From: Azoarcus sp.
GTDB taxonomy: Bacteria; Pseudomonadota; Gammaproteobacteria; Burkholderiales; Rhodocyclaceae
Direction of reading: 5' to 3'
Assembly: GCA_013911595.1 (NCBI GenBank)
Contig: JACESY010000011.1
Coordinates: forward strand, 1-33,967
Length of the DNA stretch: 33,967 nucleotides
This document shows, in pieces, positions 9,142 to 15,507 of this stretch (the stretch's first letter is position 1; every line of letters begins with the position of its first letter). The notes under the pieces were generated by a model. The model was not told the origin of the DNA. It did not search any database and saw only the letters and a program-made list of their open reading frames with translations. Both the position numbers and the translations under genes were made by a program.

Positions 9142-9528
9142 GTGAAACTGGCCGAAGGTATCCGCAAGCACGGCTTCATCCGCTGGCACGAACGCGAGCT
9201 TCTCGTCGGCCACGGCTGGCTGGCGCTCGCGCTGATCGCGGCGGTGATGTGCTTTGCATCGCTGGAACTGATGTTCGACGCGGCGGACAGCGGTCTCGAG
9301 CGGGTCTTCAGCGGGCTGGCCTTCACGCTGTTCGCGCTGCTCACGGTGACCCTGCTCAATCGCTTCTTCGCGCGTTTGGTAGCCGCACAGCGCGCCAGCG
9401 CCCAGGCCATCTGCCCGCATTGCGCGACTTTCGGCCGGCTCACGCTAGTAGGCGAGGACTTCGGCCACGGCCGCGTGCAGGTACGCTGCCGCAAATGCGG
9501 TGCGCAATGGACGATGGACGCGCGTTGA
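9142..9528 (+). CDS. Small two-helix membrane protein with C-terminal zinc ribbon
   Basis: A 128-residue protein that starts with GTG, preceded by GGAG 6 bases upstream. The N-terminal VKLAEGIRKHGFIRWHEREL is basic and resembles, from memory, conserved hypothetical proteins of betaproteobacteria. Two hydrophobic helices follow (about 25-43 and 55-75). The C-terminus carries CPHC (91-94) and CRKC (116-119), a four-cysteine zinc-ribbon arrangement separated by a short beta-rich segment, and ends QWTMDAR. Both ends probably face the cytoplasm. Such ribbons bind metal and often nucleic acid or protein, but the role is unknown. It is followed after 113 bases by an exported hydrolase on the same strand. 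Confidence 0.8.
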   Translation: MKLAEGIRKHGFIRWHERELLVGHGWLALALIAAVMCFASLELMFDAADSGLERVFSGLAFTLFALLTVTLLNRFFARLVAAQRASAQAICPHCATFGRLTLVGEDFGHGRVQVRCRKCGAQWTMDAR

Positions 9529-9641
9529 GGGTCGCACCGGAGCCGCCACACCGGCGCCGATGGAACGATTCTCTCGCTCGACTGCCTGAGACGGCGACGC
9601 GCACAATGCGCACCTCTTACCTCACCAACAAGGAGCCCTGC

Positions 9642-10640
9642 ATGAATCGCTGGCTGTCCCCGCTGCTGACCGCACTGTTGGCCGCACCGGCCCTCGCGCT
9701 GGCCACTACGCCATCCTACGGACCGAACCTGGAAGGCTTCGAGTATCCGCACGAGGTCGGCAAGTTCGAGTTCACGTCACAAGGCCAGGCCGTGCATATG
9801 GCCTACATGGACATCGCACCGAGTGGCGAAGCCAACGGCCGCACCGTGGTCGCGCTGCACGGCAAGAACTTCTGCGGTGCGAGCTGGCAGGACACCATCT
9901 CGGCCCTGACCGGTGCCGGCTATCGCGTCGTTGCACCGGACCAGATCGGCTTTTGCAAGTCGAGCAAGCCGGACGGCTACCAGTACAGCTTCCACCAGCT
10001 CGCTGCCAACACCGCCGCGCTGCTCGACGAGCTGGGCGTGGAAGAGCATGTGGTGATGGGGCATTCGATGGGCGGCATGCTGGCCACGCGCTATGCGTTG
10101 CTCTACCCGCAGCGGGTCGAGCACCTGGTGATGGTCAACCCGATCGGGCTGGAAGACTGGCTCGCCAAAGGCGTGCCCTACATCAGCGTGGACGAGTGGT
10201 ACCAGGGCCAGCTCAAGACCACCCGCGAGGGCATCAAGAACTACCAGCGCACCACCTACTACAACGGCGAATGGCGGCCGGACTTCGATCGCTGGGTGGA
10301 CATGTCGGCCGGCATGTTCAACGGACCGGGCAAGGAAACCGTGGCCTGGCACTCGGCGCTGACCTTCGACATGATCCTCACGCAGCCCGTATATCACGAA
10401 TTCCACCGCCTGCAGGTGCCCACGCTGCTGATCGTCGGCGAGCACGACAACACCGCCATCGGCAAGCATCTGGTGTCCGAAGAGCAGCGCAAGGCGCTGG
10501 GCGACTACCGCGCGATGGCGCGTGACGTGGCCGGCAGGATTCCCGACGCGACGCTGCATCTGTACCCGGACCTGGCACATTCGCCCCAGGTACAGGACCC
10601 GGCGCGTTTCCACGCCGACCTGATCCGGCTGCTCGACTGA
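9642..10640 (+). CDS. Exported alpha/beta-fold hydrolase
   Basis: A 332-residue protein with an N-terminal signal peptide (about residues 1-22, MNRWLSPLLTALLAAPALAL then AT), so it is probably periplasmic. The catalytic triad is readable: nucleophile Ser142 in GHSMGG, acid Asp269 in VGEHDN and His313 in DLAHSPQ. The oxyanion-hole segment is LHGKNFCG (72-79). The family includes esterases, haloalkane dehalogenases and C-C hydrolases; the small-residue HGKNF loop and the secreted location make an esterase-type activity the simplest guess. An AAGGAG lies 7 bases before the ATG at 9642; an ATG at 9606 lacks one. It converges on the racemase gene with only 12 bases between the stops, so it is not in that operon. 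Confidence 0.92.
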   Translation: MNRWLSPLLTALLAAPALALATTPSYGPNLEGFEYPHEVGKFEFTSQGQAVHMAYMDIAPSGEANGRTVVALHGKNFCGASWQDTISALTGAGYRVVAPDQIGFCKSSKPDGYQYSFHQLAANTAALLDELGVEEHVVMGHSMGGMLATRYALLYPQRVEHLVMVNPIGLEDWLAKGVPYISVDEWYQGQLKTTREGIKNYQRTTYYNGEWRPDFDRWVDMSAGMFNGPGKETVAWHSALTFDMILTQPVYHEFHRLQVPTLLIVGEHDNTAIGKHLVSEEQRKALGDYRAMARDVAGRIPDATLHLYPDLAHSPQVQDPARFHADLIRLLD

Positions 10641-10652
10641 GCCCTCGCTTTT

Positions 10653-11300
10653 TCAGCGTACGGCGCGCTCCGCTGCCATACGGAGCGCGCATTCGAGGCC
10701 ATCGAGCACCGGCACCGGCGAGATCGCCGACAGCGCCTCGCCCAGTCCCGCCGTGACTGCGCCGCCGAGCACGACGACTTCGGCGCCGGCCTCGTCTACG
10801 CAGCGCCGCACGGCCTCATGCAGTTCGCCCATGTGGGCGTCCGGATTGCGACCGAACTCAAGCACCCCGACCGACAGGCATTCGATCGCGGCCAGCCGGT
10901 CGGCACAGCCGTAGTCCGCAATCAGGCCGTGCAGCACGTCGCGCATCGCATAGCCGAGCAGCACCACGGCAAAGCGCCGCCCGCCCGCGGCCGCGCCCAG
11001 GCACGCGGCCTCGGCCAGACCCACCACCGGAAACGGCATCGCGGCGCGCACTTCGGTCAGGCCCGGATCGCTGAAACAGGCGACGATGCCGGCATCCGCC
11101 CCGCCGCCGTGTGCCTCGAAGCCACGCAGCGTGCCCAGCGCGGCTTGCGGCAGATGCTCGGGCCGCTCGATCGCGGCGACGCCGCACGGCGCGGTCGCCG
11201 CCACGACCTCGACGCCGGGCGGGCACAGGCGCCGTGCGGCATCGAGGAGCTGGGCGGTGACCGCCTCGGTGGTGTTGGAATTGACGATCAGGATGCGCAC
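10653..11300 (-). CDS. Asp/Glu/hydantoin racemase family protein lacking the second catalytic cysteine
   Basis: A 215-residue member of the Asp/Glu/hydantoin racemase family, opening with RILIVNSNTTEAVT, typical of hydantoin and allantoin racemases. The first catalytic cysteine is Cys75 in IVACFSDPGL. At the site of the second, families have L-G-C; here residues 178-184 read LGGAVTA with Gly180. A two-base racemase mechanism would therefore be lost, suggesting another reaction (a lyase or decarboxylase-like chemistry, as in relatives with one cysteine) or a one-sided epimerase. The start is GTG at 11300, one base past the stop of the TRAP large permease gene, with no clear Shine-Dalgarno sequence, so translation is probably coupled. 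It is the last gene of the TRAP operon, so it likely acts on the imported substrate. Confidence 0.87.
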   Translation of the reverse strand: MRILIVNSNTTEAVTAQLLDAARRLCPPGVEVVAATAPCGVAAIERPEHLPQAALGTLRGFEAHGGGADAGIVACFSDPGLTEVRAAMPFPVVGLAEAACLGAAAGGRRFAVVLLGYAMRDVLHGLIADYGCADRLAAIECLSVGVLEFGRNPDAHMGELHEAVRRCVDEAGAEVVVLGGAVTAGLGEALSAISPVPVLDGLECALRMAAERAVR

Positions 11301-11301
11301 G

Positions 11302-12609
11302 TCAGCGGTTCATCATCAGGTCGGGCAGGAAGGTGACCAGGCCTGGCCAGGTGGCGAGCACGACGATGCCGAGGATCATCACCATGAAGAACGGGAAGGC
11401 CGAGCGTGCGATGACCATCAGGTCGCGCCCCGACATGCCCTGCAGCACGAACAGGTTGAAACCCACGGGCGGCGTGATCTGCGACATCTCGACGACGATG
11501 ATCAGATAGATGCCGAACCAGATCGGATCCAGCCCCGCAGCCTGGATCATCGGCAGCGCGATCGACGCGGTCAGCACGATCATCGAGGCACCTTCCAGGA
11601 AGCAGCCAAGCACGATGTAGATCAGCGTCAGCATCACCAGCAACATCCACGTCGACAGCCCCAGGCCCTCGACCCACGCGGCGAGCGCGGCCGGAATGCC
11701 GGTGAAGGCCATGCCGATGGCCAGAAAGCTGGCGCCGGCGATGATGAAGGTGATCATGCAACTGGTGCGCATCGCGCCCATCAGGCCGTCGAGAAAGGAG
11801 CGCAGCGTCAGCGAGCCGGACACCCAGGCCAGCCCCAGCGCACCGAGCACACCGATGGTGGCGGCCTCGGTGGGTGTGGCGAAGCCGGTATAGATCGAGC
11901 CGATGACGAGCACGATCAACACGATCACCGGAATCAGCCGACGCGAGTTCCAGAGCTTCTCCATGAAGCTCATGCGGATGTCGTTGGGCGGCATCTTGTC
12001 GCGGTTGATCAGCGACCAGATGATCACGTAGCCCATGAACAGGCTGATGATCACCAGGCCGGGGATGAGGCCGGCGATGAACAGCCGTGCGATCGACTGC
12101 TGCGTGACGATGCCGTAGACGATCATCATGATCGACGGCGGAATCAGCAGACCCAGCGTACCGGCGCCGGCCAGCGTGCCCAGCGACATGCTCTCGGAGT
12201 AGCCGCGTTTCTTCAGTTCGGGCAGACTCATGCGACCGATGGTGGCCGCGGTGACCGCCGACGACCCGGCCACTGCCGCCATCACGCTGCAGCCGATGAT
12301 GTTGACGTGCAACAGACGGCCCGGCAGCCACGACAGCCACGGCGCAAGCCCCGAGAACATGTCCTGGGACAGGCGCGAACGGGTCAGGATTTCGCCCATC
12401 CAGACGAACAGCGGCAGGGCCGTGAGCGCCCAGTTCCAGCTGTGGTCCCACACCGTGATCGCGAGCAGCGAATCGGCCGGCGAGGGGGTGAACGCGGCGA
12501 TCGCGATGAAGCCCACGACGATCAGCGTGACCGCGACCCATACACCGCTGGCAAGCAGCGCGAGCAAGGCGCCGAACAGGACCAGCACGATGATGATCAT
12601 TTCGTTCAT
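11302..12609 (-). CDS. TRAP transporter large permease (DctM type)
   Basis: A 435-residue integral membrane protein with about eleven to twelve helices, the standard length for the DctM/SiaM large subunit. The hallmark region near residues 100-165 is present (NIIGCSVMAAVAGSSAVTAA, then GTLGLLIPPSIMMIVYG), as is the C-terminal QITPPVGFNLFVLQG motif, which is the mirrored second PPxG-type element. It drives sodium-linked uptake of an organic anion delivered by the binding protein. Its ATG overlaps the stop of the small permease gene as ATGA, and its own stop is one base from the racemase start. The substrate is likely a carboxylate, possibly a ureido or amide-bearing acid judging from neighbours. 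Confidence 0.97.
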   Translation of the reverse strand: MNEMIIIVLVLFGALLALLASGVWVAVTLIVVGFIAIAAFTPSPADSLLAITVWDHSWNWALTALPLFVWMGEILTRSRLSQDMFSGLAPWLSWLPGRLLHVNIIGCSVMAAVAGSSAVTAATIGRMSLPELKKRGYSESMSLGTLAGAGTLGLLIPPSIMMIVYGIVTQQSIARLFIAGLIPGLVIISLFMGYVIIWSLINRDKMPPNDIRMSFMEKLWNSRRLIPVIVLIVLVIGSIYTGFATPTEAATIGVLGALGLAWVSGSLTLRSFLDGLMGAMRTSCMITFIIAGASFLAIGMAFTGIPAALAAWVEGLGLSTWMLLVMLTLIYIVLGCFLEGASMIVLTASIALPMIQAAGLDPIWFGIYLIIVVEMSQITPPVGFNLFVLQGMSGRDLMVIARSAFPFFMVMILGIVVLATWPGLVTFLPDLMMNR

Positions 12610-13199
12610 GACGCCCTCCCGCGTTCGAGCCGGTTGTGCGAAGCGATGCCGTCCGCGCGTTGCGGGGCCACCTCGACCGACTTGGGGTCATCGTCGGACA
12701 AGGCCGTTTCGGTCTGTTCCTGATAGGCGGCTTCGGCACCGCATGCGATGCGACAGAATTCGTCGACGAATGCGATCGTGACGATCGCACAGCCGAGCAG
12801 CATGCCGAGCTGGGGAATCCAGATGGGAACGGCCATCATGCCCGGGCTCAGTTCCTCATAGAACCAGGACTCGTAGACCATGTGCGCCGCGGCCCAGGTG
12901 ACGTAGCCCATCACCACCGCAGCGACACTGGTCGACCACAGCTCGATGGCCTTGCGTGTCGACCCACGGGCCTTGTGGATGAACAGCGAAACGCGGATAT
13001 GGCAGCCGCGCTTGAGCGTGTGCGCGAGCCCCAGGAAGGTGCTCGCGGCCAGACAGAAGCCGCCGGTCTCGGTGGACTCGAAGATCACGCCGAAGAAACG
13101 GGCCGTAACCTGAGCGATGACCAATACGGCGATCATCATCAGGAAAAAGGCCGCAAGATAGCCACTGAGCAGATACAGGGTGTCGAGGAATCGACGCAT
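12606..13199 (-). CDS. TRAP transporter small permease (DctQ type)
   Basis: A 197-residue protein with four predicted membrane helices, matching the DctQ family. Features are FLDTLYLLSGYLAAFFLMMI in helix 1, ARFFG and then ETGGFCLAASTFLGLAHTLK in helix 2, and the conserved G-x-H-I-R-V segment (GCHIRVSL, about 65-72). The final 45 residues form a charged cytoplasmic tail (ETALSDDDPKSVEV), longer than usual. The ATG at 13199 is preceded by GGGAGGG about 7 bases away; an upstream in-frame ATG would add only non-conserved residues. It sits between the binding-protein and large-permease genes in the order usual for these systems and overlaps the latter by four bases. Confidence 0.95.
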   Translation of the reverse strand: MRRFLDTLYLLSGYLAAFFLMMIAVLVIAQVTARFFGVIFESTETGGFCLAASTFLGLAHTLKRGCHIRVSLFIHKARGSTRKAIELWSTSVAAVVMGYVTWAAAHMVYESWFYEELSPGMMAVPIWIPQLGMLLGCAIVTIAFVDEFCRIACGAEAAYQEQTETALSDDDPKSVEVAPQRADGIASHNRLERGRAS

Positions 13200-13256
13200 G
13201 ACGGAACCCTCCCGGCCCGGACACGAGTGTCCGGGCCCGTTCAAGCCACGAGGGCG

Positions 13257-14237
13257 TTACTGGCTGGCCAGATAGGCGTCGAGTACTTCGATCGCCTTCG
13301 GGCTGGCCGACGCGCGCCAGTCGTCGATCAGCACTTCACCGATCTCGTGCAGCCGGGTCATGACCTCCTCGGGCGCATCCTTGACCTTCATGCCCTTGTC
13401 GCTGAGCACCTCAAGCTGGTCCTTGAATGCCTGCGCACTGTACTCCCAGCCACGCTTGCTGGCGCGCTTGCCGGCTTCGAGCAGCGCCTGCTTGTGGGCG
13501 TCGGGCAGGCGGTCGAAGGCGCGCTGGTTCACGATTACGGCGTTCTTGGTATTGAGCGCACCGACCACGGTGTAGTGGTTGGTGTTGTCCCACGCCTGAA
13601 TGTCGATGCCGGTCTGCGGGCTGGTGAACAGCGCGTCGATCAGGCCGGTGGCGAAGGCCTGGGGGATCTCCGAGAACGGCAGCGTCGTGGTCTCGAAGCC
13701 GAGCATCTCGCCCATCTTGGCCGTGGTCTTCGAATACACGCGGGCGCGCTGGCCCTTGAAGTCCTCGAGCGAATTGATCTCGTTCTTGGTGTAGAAGCCC
13801 TGGCCCGTCCACGGTGAGAACGACAGCGGCATCAGGCCGAGGCGAGCGAACATCTTCTCGAAGTACGGCATCTGCGCTTCCTTGAGCGCCCATGCGCGGT
13901 CATAGCCGTTGGCAAGAAAGGGAATGCTGTCGAGGATGTACATCGGATCCTCGTTGCCATAGACACCCAGCCGGATCTCACCGATCTGCACCTGATTGGA
14001 CTGCACCGCGCGACGGATACCGTCGAGCTTGATCAGCGTGCCGTTCGAATGCAACTGAATCTTGAAGTCCCCGCCACTGAGTTCCTCGACATCGGCGATC
14101 AGAGCGCGCAGATTGCGTGTATGAAAATTGTCGTCCGCATAGCCGCTGGCCATCACCCACTCGGTGGCCTGGGCCGACATCGATAACGTCAGTGCGGCGA
14201 CGCCGCATGCCAGCATTTTGGTCAGTTTGTTGCTCAT
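13257..14237 (-). CDS. TRAP transporter substrate-binding protein (DctP type)
   Basis: A 326-residue periplasmic protein with a clear signal peptide (residues 1-24, ending SAQA before TEWVM). The body shows DctP-family features: LGVYGNEDPMYILDSIPFLA around residues 91-110, the GQRARVYSKTTAKMGEMLGF segment with the family arginine that usually pairs with a substrate carboxylate, and FATGLIDALFTSP. It captures the solute for the two permease subunits encoded next in the operon. AAGGAGAG lies 6 bases before the ATG. It is the first gene of a four-gene minus-strand operon ending with a racemase-family gene, and is divergent from a hydrolase operon. The ligand is unknown; the neighbours suggest an N-containing carboxylate. 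Confidence 0.96.
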   Translation of the reverse strand: MSNKLTKMLACGVAALTLSMSAQATEWVMASGYADDNFHTRNLRALIADVEELSGGDFKIQLHSNGTLIKLDGIRRAVQSNQVQIGEIRLGVYGNEDPMYILDSIPFLANGYDRAWALKEAQMPYFEKMFARLGLMPLSFSPWTGQGFYTKNEINSLEDFKGQRARVYSKTTAKMGEMLGFETTTLPFSEIPQAFATGLIDALFTSPQTGIDIQAWDNTNHYTVVGALNTKNAVIVNQRAFDRLPDAHKQALLEAGKRASKRGWEYSAQAFKDQLEVLSDKGMKVKDAPEEVMTRLHEIGEVLIDDWRASASPKAIEVLDAYLASQ

Positions 14238-14361
14238 CGGTCACTCTCCTTGAACAAGTATTCGCCCCTCGCAGGGCCGGTCAGGTGAATCAAGCCATGA
14301 GCCGACACCCACTGCCGGGCAACGGCGTATCCGCATCGATCTCTGTTGCAGATGTGTTTCG

Positions 14362-14390
14362 ACTCTAGTCCGTATCTTTTCCACTAACAA
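14362..14390 (-). promoter_or_regulatory. Probable sigma70 promoter of the TRAP operon
   Basis: On the minus strand, TTGTTA (14390-14385) and TAGAGT (14367-14362) are separated by exactly 17 bases. Each hexamer matches four of six consensus positions. The spacer contains GATACGGAC, related to the inverted repeat in the opposite promoter. The position suits transcription of the binding-protein gene starting at 14237. Confidence 0.55.
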
Positions 14391-14450
14391 GTAGGAATCT
14401 TTTATCGAATTCTGTTCATATCTTTGTTTAACGCTATTTCGTGTCGGTTC

Positions 14451-14479
14451 TTGACCAAAATCGTATCCGATACTAAAGT
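14451..14479 (+). promoter_or_regulatory. Probable sigma70 promoter of the PuuE-like/amidohydrolase/amidase operon
   Basis: TTGACC (14451-14456) and TAAAGT (14474-14479) are spaced 17 bases apart; the -35 matches five of six and the -10 four of six consensus bases. The spacer is filled by the inverted repeat GTATC-C-GATAC. A start near 14486 would leave a 54-base leader before the ATG at 14540. Confidence 0.6.
14463..14473. promoter_or_regulatory. Candidate repressor operator GTATC-C-GATAC
   Basis: A perfect 5+1+5 inverted repeat placed between the -35 and -10 boxes of the plus-strand promoter, an ideal position for repression by steric block. A related GTATCCGCAT lies at 14327-14336 and a GTCCGTATC at 14368-14376 inside the minus-strand promoter spacer. 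The natural candidate to bind it is the GntR protein encoded last in this operon (18473-19159). Binding is inferred. Confidence 0.5.
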
Positions 14480-14539
14480 TGGTTTGCCATACGCAATTCG
14501 GCGTACCACCGACCGACGAGAACGAATCGGAGACCTTTC

Positions 14540-15496
14540 ATGAGCGCATCGCGCAGAGACTTCCACGGCTACGGCAACCACCCCCCGGCCGCCGACTTTC
14601 CCGGCGGCGCGCGCGTCGCGCTGTCCTTCGTGATCAATCTGGAGGAAGGCGCGGAGCTGTCGGTGGGCGATGGCGACGAACGTAACGAGAGCGTCTACGA
14701 GGCAATCGAGGAAGTCGTCGGCGCCGCCGACCCGTGCATGGAATCGCATTACGAATATGGCACGCGCGCGGGCTACTGGCGCCTGATGAACACCCTGGCT
14801 GCCTTCGACGCACCCGGCACGCTGAGTTGCTGCGCGCGCGCGGCGCGTCGTTCTCCCCAACTGGTGCGCGATGCGCTGGCACGTGGTCACGAGGTCTCTT
14901 GCCACGGCGAACGCTGGGAAAGTCACGCCCACATGTCGGTCGAGCGCGAGCGCGAGATCATCGCGAGCACCCACGCGTCGCTTACCGACATCGCCGGACA
15001 CGCACCGGTGGGCTGGCACACACGCTCGGCCGCATCGACATCCACACGCGCGTTGCTGCTCGAGCACGGCGGCTTTCTCTACGACTCCGACGCCTACAAC
15101 GACGACCTGCCTTGGCTGCACCGCCACGGCAACGGCGACGCTCATGTCGTGCTGCCCTACAGCTTCGACACCAACGACATGCGTTTCCAGCCGGGCGGCG
15201 GTTTCGTGCACGCGGAGGACTTCGCGCGCTACTGCTGCGCGGCCTTCGATCAACTGTGGGAGGAAGGCGCCGACACGCCAAAAATGATGTCGGTGGGCCT
15301 TCACCTGCGCATCATCGGGCGTCCTGCCCGCATCGGCGGACTGAGGCAGTTTCTCAAGCATGTCCGCAACAAGGGCGACGTGTGGATCGCCCGCCGCGAC
15401 GAGATCGCTCACCACTGGCGCCGCGTGAGCGGCCTGCCGACGTGGCGCGCGCGCTCGCCTGAAACGACCTCGGCCACCGGGCCGATCACGACGTGA
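14540..15496 (+). CDS. PuuE-like polysaccharide-deacetylase-fold hydrolase
   Basis: A 318-residue protein of the NodB/PuuE fold. It aligns by eye with the allantoinase at 20710-21642: PGGARVALSFVINLEEGAE (residues 21-39), YEYGTRAGYWR (71-81), HEVSCHGERWESH (117-129), the D-S-D-x-Y-x-D-D-L-P segment and TNDMRF. Like PuuE it has EEG where true deacetylases have the D-D metal motif, so it is probably a ring-opening amidohydrolase of PuuE type and not a sugar deacetylase. It differs from PuuE around the active-site motif (HGERWESHAHM against [11 protein letters not shown]), suggesting another cyclic substrate. It is the first gene of its operon; the next start lies 11 bases past its stop. A weak purine-rich GGAGA precedes the ATG. 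Confidence 0.88.
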   Translation: MSASRRDFHGYGNHPPAADFPGGARVALSFVINLEEGAELSVGDGDERNESVYEAIEEVVGAADPCMESHYEYGTRAGYWRLMNTLAAFDAPGTLSCCARAARRSPQLVRDALARGHEVSCHGERWESHAHMSVEREREIIASTHASLTDIAGHAPVGWHTRSAASTSTRALLLEHGGFLYDSDAYNDDLPWLHRHGNGDAHVVLPYSFDTNDMRFQPGGGFVHAEDFARYCCAAFDQLWEEGADTPKMMSVGLHLRIIGRPARIGGLRQFLKHVRNKGDVWIARRDEIAHHWRRVSGLPTWRARSPETTSATGPITT

Positions 15497-15507
15497 AGGA
15501 TGACGAC

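Larger units (their letters stand above)
14238..14539. other. 302-base AT-rich divergent control region
   Basis: This is the largest non-coding stretch in the window and is visibly AT-rich between about 14350 and 14480, unlike everything around it. It separates the TRAP operon (minus) from the PuuE-like/amidohydrolase/amidase/GntR operon (plus). It contains two sigma70-like promoters facing away from each other and three related elements with a GTATC core at about 14327, 14372 and 14463. I find no open frame of note and no riboswitch or RNA gene I can recognise. The TRAP transcript would have a leader of about 118 bases and the hydrolase transcript one of about 55. Confidence 0.8.

Noticed and set aside
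10641..10652. CTCGCTTTTTCAGC between the convergent hydrolase and racemase genes as a terminator
   Set aside because: There is a short T-run but no stable stem before it, so it does not meet the pattern of an intrinsic terminator.
11086..12723. A long open frame (545 codons) on the plus strand opposite the racemase and TRAP permease genes
   Set aside because: Its translation is low-complexity, rich in His, Gln, Arg and Asp, which is typical of the antisense of GC-rich membrane-protein genes. The minus-strand genes are clear family members with good starts.
14540..15496. Annotation of the PuuE-like protein as a polysaccharide or chitin deacetylase
   Set aside because: It lacks the D-D metal motif of deacetylases, has the EEG of PuuE instead, has no signal peptide and sits among intracellular C-N hydrolases.
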